DNA of 30,050 bases from contig LRSR01006160.1 in assembly GCA_001579985.1 (NCBI GenBank), forward strand, positions 1-30,050, read 5' to 3'. Below are positions 1 through 10,352 of the stretch, piece after piece (position 1 is the first letter of the stretch; each line of letters begins with the position of its first letter). A model generated the notes under the pieces. The model ran no database searches. It worked only from the letters and a program-made list of their open reading frames with translations, and had not been told where the DNA came from. The DNA comes from Hypsibius dujardini. Lineage: Eukaryota > Tardigrada > Eutardigrada > Parachela > Hypsibiidae. The translations under genes and the position numbers were made by a program.

Positions 1-264
1 ATTTTTGAAGTGGTCACTGAGCAAAAACTCCGCCGTCCAGTTGATGTGGGGATATCTCCCACGCACCGCAGCCAAACCGGTCTCCACGGCAGGCGCGATA
101 TGGGATAGTGAAGTCGTCTGCGGCCAGTTGAAGAAGCCGGGCGAGACGATGTTCACCCGGCGCCGCGGTAAGGATAGGCATTCGCCTCCAACTAAGAACT
201 GGTACAAATAAAAAAATGCTATTAGGCTGCGAAGGGTTGTGATGAATAAATGGAAGCCTCGCAT
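1..264 (-). CDS. N-terminal exon of a receptor with ANF-receptor-like ligand-binding domain (partial)
   Basis: An open frame runs from an ATG at 264-262 to the left window edge (88 codons, no stop), so the gene continues outside the window. Residues 1-28 look like a signal peptide: a short basic start, then a hydrophobic run (LIAFFYLYQFLVGG). Next come a basic RRR and a VNIVSPGFFNWP segment. The following part, with APAVETGLAAV and RYPHINWTAEFLLSD, fits the start of the periplasmic-binding-like extracellular domain of natriuretic peptide receptors and receptor guanylate cyclases, where a conserved 'PA...A...V...YP' helix precedes a beta strand. Base composition is clearly more GC-rich than the flanks, as expected for exon sequence. 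The family call is from pattern memory; a class C-type GPCR with the same fold cannot be excluded. The kinase-like and cyclase domains would lie outside the window. Confidence 0.6.
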   Translation of the reverse strand, partial: MRGFHLFITTLRSLIAFFYLYQFLVGGECLSLPRRRVNIVSPGFFNWPQTTSLSHIAPAVETGLAAVRGRYPHINWTAEFLLSDHFKN

Positions 265-571
265 GTTTCACAAGGTTTCAGGTGAGAACTGAAAGTCGGA
301 TCGTGACGCTGTTCACAAAACGCTAAAAAACGCGCCTTGTTCATAGGTCCGCTCAGTACTGACATAATTCAGAACCGAAATAATAACCGCACCAAAACCC
401 GACAAAACGGTGCTTTTAGCTGCTCGCAACTCTATACGCACAAAGCTGCTACAACCCCGTGAAAATTTAAACAGGCGAGAAGCTGCCGGTAAGTGCAAAG
501 GGTCCAGGTCATGAGGTGTTGCTCAAATGGCGTTTTTGTCATGTTCTGACGACGACAAATATGGTCGAGTA
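265..571. other. Upstream flank of the receptor exon, no gene seen
   Basis: This stretch lies 5' of the minus-strand receptor start and should hold its 5' UTR or promoter. I see no convincing TATA box, repeat or long open frame. Short open frames here have no recognisable domain. Confidence 0.4.
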
Positions 572-925
572 TGAGGTAAGGGCACTGGAATGGGCCACTT
601 GACTTTTCCCGTACCCTGGAATGGGCCATCGGGCGGCAGGGGGCGCTCTGTCGCAAATTAATCAAAAACAGTCAAGTCACTGCGTAGTCAGCGACCTCTA
701 CAGTGGACTTTCTCCCATCGTCCAATGGAGCTTTTTATTTCTCTTTTTTAAACATGTTCCCACAATTGTTTTTCATATCTGATACGCGTTCCACCGGATT
801 ATCGATTATTCTCTGTCACTTAGAACATTAGTGAAAGCCAAAAATTGGGTGGAAGTTGTGATTCCAGGGTGGCCCATTCCAGGGTACGGGAAAAACAAGT
901 GGCCCATTCCATTGCCCTTACCTCA
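572..925. mobile_element. 354-bp MITE with about 57-bp terminal inverted repeats and TA flanks
   Basis: Left arm 572-628 and right arm 870-925 are inverted copies beginning TGAGGTAAGGGCA and running to GGAATGGGCCA with only a few mismatches. The element is flanked by TA on both sides (570-571, 926-927), as expected for Tc1/mariner-type target duplication. Each arm holds the word TGGAATGGGCCA twice, so the termini have internal repeats. The 240-bp core has no coding capacity, so mobilisation would need a transposase supplied in trans. The superfamily is inferred only from the TA flanks. Confidence 0.8.
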
Positions 926-1040
926 TACTGGTGCCCCAACTGCATTTAAATTGTCGCTTAATTCATAGCAACTGATTGACTAAATCGCATGCGAGAGCGC
1001 TGGGTAAATTATTCTCTGTCTTCCATTTGTCTTACTGAAG

Positions 1041-1765
1041 AATTAAGGGGAAGCCGCTGCATTGATACAGCGTTTTTGGGCTTCTTGTCTGATCGTGAAA
1101 TTCATGGTTCCCCAGAATAGCCTTCGCTTTCTCAATCATACTGCAATTAGACAAGTGGTTTAGGTAGTGTTTGGCAAAATCAAAATTTAAAAAGGCAGAC
1201 GATGACGATACATTCAGAGGGCGGGGATGAAAATTTAAAAACGAACAAATTAATTCCGGGACCCGGATTAATAATTTAATTAATTTGAGTATGTCTTCGT
1301 GGTAAATGACTGTTTTAATGGATTGAAGATATTAAACGCTCCACCCAAAAACATTGGAATAAAATTAGTTTGTGCGGTTTTTTCTATATTCGAATTCGGG
1401 AGGTTAGAAAAAGCACAAAAACGAATTTTTACCAAACCAACAAAGCTAATTTTATACTAATTTTTTTGGGCAGAGCGTTCAGTGCATTGATTGGACTCAA
1501 ATAATCATTTACCGTAAAGACACGCATAATTTGGGTCCCGGAATTATTTTGTCCCTTTTTGAATTTTTGGCAACGCCCCCTGAAATGTGACGCCCTCGAT
1601 TAATTTTTTGAAATTGTATGTAACAAATAGATAGCTAAATCACTTGTCTAACTACATTACGATAGTAAAAGGGAAGTCTCTTCTACAGAATCATGAATTT
1701 GACGATTAGAAAAGGAGCCCAAAAACGCCGTCTTAAATGCGGCGACTGCCCCGTAAGGTAACCAA
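1041..1765. repeat. Diverged long palindrome (about 360-bp arms)
   Basis: The left half (about 1041-1395) matches the reverse complement of the right half (about 1400-1765) along its whole length with many substitutions and small indels. Paired landmarks are CGTTTTTGGGC (1070 against 1725), TTAGACAAGTG (1147 against 1645), AATTCCGGGACCC (1252 against 1540), GGTAAATGA (1301 against 1507) and AACGCT (1334 against 1475). The centre lies at the small palindrome CGAATTCG near 1395. This is foldback or MITE-like structure, old enough to have diverged; no transposase is inside and the exact ends are unclear. Confidence 0.75.
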
Positions 1766-3292
1766 AACGTAAGTGGGTTTGTTGAAATCACAGATTCCCC
1801 AAGTCTGACAAGCCAACGTACAGTAATCGAATCAAACGAACTGAAATAAGCTAAAGCTGGAGAGTGGGTGTGAAATTGATGAGAAAAAGTTTCAGAACAC
1901 AAGGTTATATCTACTTTTATTACGGACAGTGCGATATAGTACGAAGGTTATTTGTGCGAAATATGAACCCGCACACGCGGGTCGGTCCCGGGCCAGACCC
2001 GCAGGAACGTATCAGTTTCGGAGTGGGGAGAAAACATGGTGATCGTGAATGCGATGTGCCTTCATATTCCTTTAGTAATTGAAAGTTGAGTAATTGGCAA
2101 GGCTTACGTGCACGTTGTTCCGTTGCTTCTATGCTAGTACTTTATGATTTCCACTTATAATTTTTATTGATTAAATGAAAGCCATCACGCTCTATCAGTT
2201 GAGTGAAACACATTGTCGTAAACTAGTCAAACCTACAGTTAGATAGTGGTTTGAACTCGGATCCGCAAGACTTTTTGCCTGCGGGCTGCAGGTGACTGTT
2301 TGAGGTGGCCGAATCCCCGGCAGAACGTCATCACCAGTGGCTGCGGCTGCGGGTGTGTAAAGTAGTAATTTTCAACGGACTTCTAGGTCCGTGAAATGTG
2401 GGGCTGAGCGTCGCGCTGAGCTTCCTAGACAGCCTAGCGTCCTTTCTCCCACGTGGCACCCCACGCACGGCTGCATCCAGGTAGGGCTATGAACGGCAAA
2501 AACAAAATCATTCAATGAATGAAATTTTCAAATGAGTTAAATATTAGTTACTAAAAATGTCTAGTTGACCGAGTGCGAACTTATTTTTTGAGGGAATACT
2601 TGTACTACAACCATCTCATGCAGAAATGAAAATGAAGAAGCCGAAACTGCCAAAGGCTTCTATAGTAGTCATTTAATGATCTCAACAATTCTAACACTCA
2701 GGTTTTTAGTTCATCGTACTCAATGGCGTGATGAAAACATGAAATGCCAGGCTGTTCGAAAATAGTCGATTACCCACATCTTTTTTCTACCTAAATGCAT
2801 TCCATGATAACACCTCATCTTCGTCATCTTTTTCAGTTTATCAAATTCGACTAGGACATTTATATATTGTAACAGAAATACATATCTTGCAAAGAGCAAA
2901 TTTTAAATTAGCGAGAAGTCTAGAATCACACATGCACATGGTTAGAAATGGCAGAGTACTGTCGTCGTTCGTCATAACTCCGCTCCTTATACCTGAGAAC
3001 AATTCTGCTTATGCCATTCGATTCAAAATCAAAGTCTGGGGCATGTAGCATCAAAAAACTCAATAGGAAGCGAATTTGAAAAATTCTCATGACTGAGAAA
3101 GGAATCCCTTAGCCATTTCCCAGCTTTGCAATTTATTCCCGGACGAGCAGGCGCAAGACAAATTTTCTAAAACTATGTCAGCGACATATATTATTCAAAG
3201 AAAAAAAATTTAGCGATCGGAATTTGACGAAGGTAATTAACTTCATGCTGGTGTATTTTTAGTTTCGTTTAACACTTTCAATCCTGTTTTCA
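1766..3292. other. Intergenic or intronic stretch, no supported gene
   Basis: Mixed composition with AT-rich parts. A locally GC-rich patch near 2270-2480 has no consistent reading frame. No RNA gene or repeat is evident. If the GPCR remnant downstream once had earlier exons they may lie here, but I could not recognise them. The stretch ends in a good splice acceptor (TCCTGTTTTCAG, ending at 3292). Confidence 0.4.
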
Positions 3293-3770
3293 GGTGTTGC
3301 AATCTCGCTTGCGCGACTACCGGGTTGGAATGGCGGTTAATCTGTACAACACCATACTCGCGGTGAAGATGTGGCTTTGTCAGCTGGCCCGGCACCTCGC
3401 CCTGCTGACCTTAATACAGGCCCTGTTGCAAGATGATAATGCTGTGGCAAGCGAGTACCCCCCAACTAGAGTTCAAGCTTCAGCCTTACGCCGCATGGCC
3501 CTTCTGGGCTAACCGGACGTTGTTTATAGGCGTAAAAAAATCGAACAACGGCTGCGGTTACGGCTTTTACGCGGAGATTTTGACGTCGGTGCGTACGCCG
3601 CAGTATTCCTAACGTGGGTGGTGCCCGTGTTTCTGAGTGGCTTGACGATTCTTCTGCTTATTTGTCAGCGTATGCATGAGCTCATCATAACCCTACGAAT
3701 AAATGGAACACAATATTTTAGCCAGCGCTCAAATGTAGACTTGAAAGTTGCCCTGTTTCAGGCACACTGA
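3293..3770 (+). pseudogene. Remnant exon of a rhodopsin-like GPCR (TM4 to TM5)
   Basis: A splice acceptor (pyrimidine tract plus CAG, ending 3292) opens a GC-rich block. The first frame (3294-3512) gives DYRVGMAV followed by a hydrophobic helix (TILAVKMWLCQLARHLALLTL), which reads like intracellular loop 2 and TM4. A second frame (about 3439-3612) gives a segment with NRTLFIG, an N-glycosylation site, and CGYGFYA, which reads like extracellular loop 2 with its conserved Cys. The first frame resumes with a helix (FLTWVVPVFLSGLTILLLI, about 3608-3665), with the Pro expected in TM5, followed by basic and polar residues. Helix order and spacing match a class A receptor, but two frame changes and an in-frame TAA (3510-3512) show it is broken. 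An alternative is a gene with short unrecognised introns. Confidence 0.5.
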
Positions 3771-4489
3771 AGCTATATTAAACCGAGGGACTTTTTTCTA
3801 AGAAATCCACGTTGTATTTCAGGCACATTTTGTCATGCTTAAATGTTTGTGTGCCAAAGAAGGCAATAATTAAGTCACGATATAGCATGCGTGACTCGCA
3901 GTGCGATTGCTTACATTTTCTCAACTAGCGAAAGAGCGTTCCGAGAAGGGCGAAAGCTCCCTGAGATTTGCTTGAAAAGACAGCTTGGAATGGATTTTGA
4001 AAGTCCCTATAAATGCGATGTAGTGTAATAAACCTTCACTCTTCCATTTTTCCTCACCATCTAAGCAGCTAAAGATATCCGAGTTCTCGTTGTTGTCAGT
4101 TGAATTTTGAAAGTACTTCTTGTATTCGCATCAATTTCAAAATCTTTTTGCGTTTTTTCCCATTTTGGTACTAAAATCTACGCGCAATGGCTTCTATTGT
4201 ATACTGGTACAGTAATCCGGTACCCAAAGTTAGTGTAGTTCCAAACAGTTCCCTGTGTGTTGATCCTGGAGTGACAGTTCAGGAGATGATGACGTGCGAT
4301 GCAAAATGGAAAAGATTGTTCTAACTGTGCCTAATACTACGGTTGGATAACGGTGAGATTCTACTGTTCCACGTTGGCTTTTACGCGAGAAAACCATGTT
4401 TAAATCTTGTTGTTTTTCATTTTATCAGAGCGTACAAAGCTGGAGCTGGAGAAACACTTGAACAGCTGTATCTCAAGAAATCATCACAG
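3771..4489. other. Non-coding stretch, nothing recognised
   Basis: No long open frame, repeat or RNA gene is evident between the GPCR remnant and the AT-rich repeat region. Confidence 0.4.
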
Positions 4490-5115
4490 GTTAAAATGCA
4501 AAAAACTAAAAGTAATTGAGTAATAAGTTTTTCTTATTAATTTAATTTTAGTTGCTTTAAGTTTTTACTTTATATTTTTAGCTGGTAAAACCAATAGCCT
4601 AGATTTAATCAAAATTAATTGAGTAATTTTAGTTTTTAAGTTAGCCCATGTTAAATCGTAAGTCACTAAGGCTTTTAGTTTAGTTTTCAGTTGAATAAAG
4701 AAAACTAAACCCTAAAAAGAGTTACTAAAAACGTTGGTTTAGTTTTAGTTTAATTTATGTTTAGCAGTTTATTGTTGTCATCCCTAAATTCATAGATAAT
4801 ACAATTGATTTTCACTAGAGCTTTTTACGTTGTCGCTTAGTAACAAAATTTACAAATCAGGTTAGCAAAACTTAATCATAGCAATTAAACTTAAACTTTT
4901 TTCGTAACTGTTTAGTTTTCGTCTTTTGGGTTCTTATACAAACTAAACTAAAACGTTCAATAAATTAAAATTAAACTGATGGGCTAATAAAACTATAATT
5001 TGACTAACTAATTCGACTAAGGCTAGAGTAAAAATCTTAGTTACTAAAATAAATTAAACTAAAAACCTATAGTAACTAAATTTTGGTTTGCAAAAAAAAA
5101 TTATTTGACTATAAT
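4490..5115. repeat. AT-rich quasi-palindromic region rich in TTTAGTTTAG words
   Basis: About 600 bp of A+T-rich sequence in which words such as CTTTTAGTTTAGTTTT and their reverse complement (AAAACTAAAC) recur on both sides of a centre near 4800-4870. Paired landmarks include TTAGCCCAT near 4642 against ATGGGCTAA near 4979. The left half carries mostly TTTAGTTTAG-type words and the right half both orientations, which suggests a decayed inverted-repeat element. Ends and target duplications could not be fixed. Confidence 0.45.
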
Positions 5116-5159
5116 CAGTTCTTGTTATTTCTACTTGCAGAAAATTAAGAGCAAAACAC

Positions 5160-6950
5160 CGTAACAAAACGCCAACGATATCAGCATGAATGGCAGCAGC
5201 ACAAATTACGTCCACGACAGTCTCATGCGAAACGAAAAACGAGATTATGTCTTATTGCGTCCAGAAATCTTCTAGTTTCAACTTAGCAGTTACGCTGGTG
5301 CAAGTAATGTTCATTACAGTCATTACCAAAAATACCAAGAAAATTTTTCATTTGCCCATCAGCCTGCAACGTCATTCGTAAACCGATATGTTAAACGACT
5401 CGTGATTGGATGGATTTCGAGGGAAGTTCCTGAAAATCATTGCTATAAACAGCCTTGAGTTTTGGAAAGACAAGCGGCAATATTACAGGCTGGAAAACAG
5501 CCTTTGCGGCAGGTCACTTAACATGCCAAAACAGCATTGGAGTTTTGGCACTGATTTTTCACAGAATAAGGCCTTACTTTATCCTCTAAAACAAAGCTAT
5601 CTCAAAGCATAAATGAGTCACGAGTTATCCGTAGGTAATCACATTTTGTGATCAATTATCGGAATGAAATCTTCCATGTTCCAAGTGTGTTTTTTGGTTC
5701 GACCATTTCAATCGTACCGCACGTTGTGAAATCAAAAACAGAATTCGAAACATAGTTCCGATCTTATACTTGATCTGACTTCTTTCTTCCACGTGATTAG
5801 ATGGGCTGCTGCGCCGACAGGTGGACCAACTGCGCCTCAATTACAATCATATTGAAACGTTGAGGTGCTTAAGCCGTTCATGGTGGCCACTGGGTTCAAG
5901 AATTTTAGCCTTCAACTAGACAGCGCGTTCCATAACTTTATGCGTCCTTTGAAACAAAATCCCGTTGCCGATGATTGGTGATTTAAAATGAAAAGGGAGA
6001 ACTTTTCAGTCCAAGATCCAAATGGTCCTGTGAGCCTTGCTTGCGGTATAAAACAATTAGACCACACAGGCTGACAGAGTGAGCAATCACCTCCCTATTC
6101 TGAAACGTGTAGCTCGCGGTAAATTTGCGGGCAAGCTGTAAAACCTCTCGTGAGATGTTACAGCCATCGGCAAAATTCATAAGATACTCAATATTTCCAA
6201 AATTTTTTAGTTTATCCGGTGTGATGTTATCCTTGCCAACTTATGCATGGTGGGTGATCATTTCTAAAAAATGTAAAATTTTTGAAAATATTTTATTTTA
6301 AAAGTTCTCGATTGTTCGTTTTTGCAGATCCTAATGAGTGAATTTGAATCAAAATCTCTGATTTTTTTCTACATGCCTGTTCATATATAAAAAAACAATG
6401 CGACTGTTGGACAGGGGGATAATTTATTTTGGATTGTTCGTGGTTTACTCTTCCACATATATCAGGTTTGAGCAGTCTGTTCGAAGCAATGGCAAAATCT
6501 TCAGTAAAGAAATTATCACTTGACGAGTCGATTCAATTTTTTTGCAACAAAAATCTCGGAGCTCGTCCGGCCAAAAAGTTCATTCAGTCAAACGCTAGTG
6601 AACCGCCTCAACAACCAAGACTGTGGCCAGAGATCATCAAGTTTTCTAAGCTTTTCGGTTGATTTTTCCATCGGAATGCAGAATCTCAAGAGGGACATGC
6701 AACTACAGCTTGAATTTCAACCTGCAGCGCAGCCAAACCTGTACTTGTGCTTTGATTTTTCCGAATATTGTTTTTTTTGTCGATGTTGTTTAGGTTGCCT
6801 AACAAACCGTGAAAAAGTTCTTGTGTGCCGTACATTTGTTAGTTTTTGGAAGTTGCAGTGGCAACTTTGGGCGGAATCATTGGTCTCATGCAGAGTCAAT
6901 CATCAATCAGGAAGACTTTCCAATTCGCGGGCAGTTGAAAGCAATGCATA
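5160..6950 (+). pseudogene. Broken coding-like sequence, possibly a decayed capsid-type gene
   Basis: Plus-strand open segments follow one another in different frames: 5190-5381, 5370-5612 and 6429-6951. Around 5385-5450 one frame gives NRYVKRLVIGWIS followed by NHCYK, weakly like the 'RxVIGxVxxxAFNGxYxxNPF' core of Polinton/adintovirus major capsid proteins. The frame around 6660-6770 gives LKRDMQLQLEFQPAAQPNLYL followed by an acidic-aromatic stretch, the type of strand seen near the end of such jelly-roll proteins. The polymerase of the same kind of element lies 5-13 kb to the right on the other strand. The call is speculative: the matches are short, from memory, and stops and frameshifts are frequent. 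Confidence 0.2.
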
Positions 6951-6973
6951 AAGATATATGATTATACCTATAC

Positions 6974-7054
6974 ACGTAAGCACAAGTATATGTATAAGTA
7001 TATGAATAAGTATAAGTATAAGTATAAGTATAAGTATGTAAGCATAAATAAGTA
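6974..7054. repeat. (AAGTAT)n-type microsatellite
   Basis: Imperfect AAGTAT/AAGTATAT units repeat about twelve times and grade into ATAAGTAT variants at both ends. Confidence 0.85.
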
Positions 7055-7227
7055 TATAGAACAATGGCTCACGCGCCAAATGTCTTGTCCCAAAACTGGC
7101 CGAATGCAGACAGCCCTTGGTAGCATAAAAGTAGGTTTTTGAAATTGTTTGGGTTATTAGCGAAGGTTCTCGGGTAATCTCTGAAACCTAAATTAATTTT
7201 CACTTGAGTACCACCTAAACTGATTAC

Positions 7228-7565
7228 ACGGTAGACGGATTGTCCACACTTAACAGATTATTCGGAAGATTGATAGCATGTTTGAAAAGTTGTGCATAAT
7301 GATTACGGTCTGTCCGGAAATTAACCATCTGCCCACAAGTTTGACGAACCGTCCGGAAGGTGGACGGTCAATCCGGAAAGTAGATGGACTATTCGCAAGA
7401 CATTGTACTGTCCAGAACATTTTGAAGAACTGACCGTAGGGTTGACGAACTGTCCGGAAAGTTATTGGGCCGTCCGGAAGGCTGGCGAGATGTATTGAAG
7501 ATCAACGATCTGTTCGGAAAATTGACGGATTGTCTGATAAATTGACGGACTCTTCAAAACAAATT
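7228..7565. repeat. Decayed minisatellite of about 20-21 bp around CTGTCCGGAAAGTTGACGGA
   Basis: The word TCCGGAA or a one-base variant recurs more than ten times at spacings near 20-21 bp or multiples, each time followed by a G/T-rich GTTGACGGA-like segment. Examples start near 7313, 7350, 7371, 7451 and 7472, and degenerate copies extend to 7565. Unit divergence is high, so the array is old. Confidence 0.7.
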
Positions 7566-10187
7566 TACGGTCTTGTTAGGTCTACCAACCGGGATTTGGG
7601 TTGTTGACAAGTTTATTAGACTGAAAATAGTGATAGGCAAAGAAGTAAACTGGAAGAAAAGAAAGAAGAAGTACAACTTTTTCTAGAACTTTTAAAACAC
7701 ATGATTATGAAGAAAAGTGTTAATTATAAAAATGATAGTAAATACCACACACACATCAGAAATAAATCCAAGTAATTAGCTCCGCAGCAATGTAGGGTTA
7801 ATAGGGTAGATAGATTTACCAAGTAAAAAAGGTACTTGTGAGTTAAAAAGCCATAATAATTAAATATGAAGACATGTTGGGCGTGGTCCAACAATTGTCC
7901 TCCGCCAGAAAACTAACGTCCTCGCGTGCTGGTTTACTGCGGCTTCTTATTGGGTGGTGAGGTAAGGTCCTGCCGACTGCAGCGGCGTGGTGATCTGATT
8001 GGTCCGCAAAAAAATTCGAACGAGCACATTTGCTCGAACAATCCGAATATATATAGTTATCCCAATGTCTCAAAGTGCTTTGGGATTCCCAAGGGGGCTT
8101 AGTATTTTACGCAGTTGCTAATTTGTCACCGCTGTTCTGCTATGTAGCAATTTAAACCGGTTTATCCGCTGATTCGACGGTATTTTGCTCTCAATTCGGT
8201 CGAACGATCCACTGACTAGTTCTCTGAAGGGCAGTATCTCCTCCACCGGGCTTGTATTGAAACTTCGCTGCAGAGTAGAACCAGTCCGCCATTTCTTTGC
8301 GATAGTTCTTGTGTTTCCGTTGCACTTTTTTCAAGCTGTCCAACAACTGATCCACTTCTGCCTTCTAAGGAGTTCTGTTACTGTGAGGCTTTGACTCATT
8401 AAAAATTATCAGTGGCGTTATAGTTACTTCTTCCGACTACTTACTTCTTACTACTTACCGATCCGCTCAGGTCCTCCCTGTGATTGGCTTCCATGTGTTG
8501 TTTCCCCTCAGGACGAATGGGGGCGGTGAGAAAGTATAAGTACAGCTGCCTGTTAAATTGATTTGGAACAGAATGTGGATAACTGGCTTTGCGCCGTCTC
8601 CGCTGATGCAATTGGAACCCAAGGAGTTAGTGTAGTTAGCACTTAAGCAATGGATATTTTTTCTAGTTCAATTCAGTGATGATGTTCAGCCAGTATGGGT
8701 GCTATGTCGTCATATCATTCACCTCCATATCTGTTAGAGACACCTATCCCGGTTTGGTCTGGCTCCGTTTGTCGTTCTCCAAAGCTGGAAGCTGGACCCT
8801 TGGTGCTAATTTTCCAACACTGCAGATGGTTCTTGTGTCGGGGTAATTTTTGTTTGGTTTGCGATGTCTCGGACAAAAGGCCGCCATAATTCGACTTGGT
8901 CTACAAATTTTACATGGGATGAGAATGCTTAAAGCGCAACCCACAAAAATACAGTTAAATTGAAAGATGTTTTCAATCCATTGAATACTTCCTCTATTCT
9001 TCCACTAACGTCTGGTACATTGTTTATTTTCCAGCCCCGCTCATCAACCGAAGAGACGGAGGTCGGTGTTGAAATTTTCGTACATTAACTATTCGGCGTT
9101 GAATAAAAAAAATGTACATCCTTTGATAAACAGATAAGGTTGAATTCATATTTCGCGAAGGATGACACTCAGAGTGGCCGTTTAAGTTTTCGGAGACCTG
9201 ATGCCACGAATCAAATTTTAACTAATCGCGGAGGTTATCAGCCTTCAACAGAAGGAGCAGCAGTAGAACAAATGGATACCAGTTCGACAGATCTGGTTGG
9301 TACGACAGATCTGCCTATGCTGGTCAGCGCCAGACGCAGCGAATTGTTGTGGTCGTAATCTCACCGATTACCCCAGAAGTGGCTCGGCAGAATGATGAAG
9401 CGATGCAGCGAGTTATTCGAACTTGAAAACTAGTATCGCAGCAGCAATTGATTGTACTAGACAGCAGAACTTGAGAGGTTTTGTGGAATCTGATCCCGTT
9501 TTAACACCAAATCCAATTTTGACACCAAGTACCAGTTTGGGAAATGGCCAAGTCAATCGCAACAGGTTTACCCAACTGGTAACAGTAATCAGTCGGTAAT
9601 CAGTATGGGAAGCGTGAGATTTCGCGTGATTCTAGCGCTGATAAAATTCCGACACGTGAGAGTTTCCGTGGCAATGATGGCTTGACTAGACCTGAATCGG
9701 ATAACGAAGCTGCAGCGGGTCGCCCGCCGTGGCAGTATTGAGGTGCTAGCTCGCGGCTGAACAGTGCGCAACCTCTTCAGACAGTTAAAATAACCAGCAG
9801 CAGCAGCTGCCGCAATTTAAGAATGGTCGACGGAAGCGCAATCGGCCTAATCAGTTGCGTACTTCTAGTTGGAACCGTGCCGCTCGGATGCCAGGTCCAG
9901 TGGTTGGTGCAACCCGATTGTGTGCAGTAGCAGGACTTGATGGGGATGTTGGAGAATTTTTAATGTTCGATTCTTGAAAAAGTGAGGACAGTGAAAGCAC
10001 TGCGCAAGTTGAGTTGACTTTTGCTTGCGCAACCGAACTAATCTCGTTGGAGAGCGGCGGGTGTTGTGAATGGTGTTCCCTTTTATTCTCTTGCTTTTGT
10101 GATATTGTGCAGCTTCGATCGATTTATCTCAGTTTGTCAGGATTGGTCTCAGTGTTATACCTTTTTGGTGTGATCTTGTTGAGAGTG
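7566..10187. other. Long stretch without a supported gene; faint coding-like traces at 9140-10000
   Basis: Most of this is non-coding. On the plus strand from about 9140 to 10000 there are open pieces in changing frames with polar, Gln/Ser-rich content (for example EQMDTSSTD near 9269 and KNGRRKRNRPNQ near 9820). That would suit a decayed gag-like or other nucleic-acid-binding protein, but no zinc knuckle, protease, reverse transcriptase or long terminal repeat is visible. I assign no function. Confidence 0.3.
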
Positions 10188-10352
10188 ATCGCACACAAAT
10201 ATTAGCTAGACCGTTCGAATACAGTAACAACGCTAACCATTTTCATTTTGAATTGAGCAAAACTGCCGATACAATCACTTTGCTCAATTCAAAGTGAACA
10301 TTTTTAGCGTTGTTATTGTATTCGAACGGTCTAGCTAATATTTGTGTGCGAT
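10188..10352. repeat. 165-bp near-perfect hairpin (74-bp arms, 17-bp loop)
   Basis: The left arm 10188-10261 (starting ATCGCACACAAATATTAGC) and right arm 10279-10352 are reverse complements with about five mismatches, all in the inner half. The outer 40 bp differ at only one base. The loop is 10262-10278. It could be a palindromic MITE, or the core of an inverted-repeat terminus, and a transcript across it would form a long duplex. No clear target duplication flanks it. Confidence 0.85.

Noticed and set aside
8000-10200. LTR retrotransposon
   Set aside because: Faint gag-like composition only; no long terminal repeats, primer-binding site, protease or reverse transcriptase could be seen.
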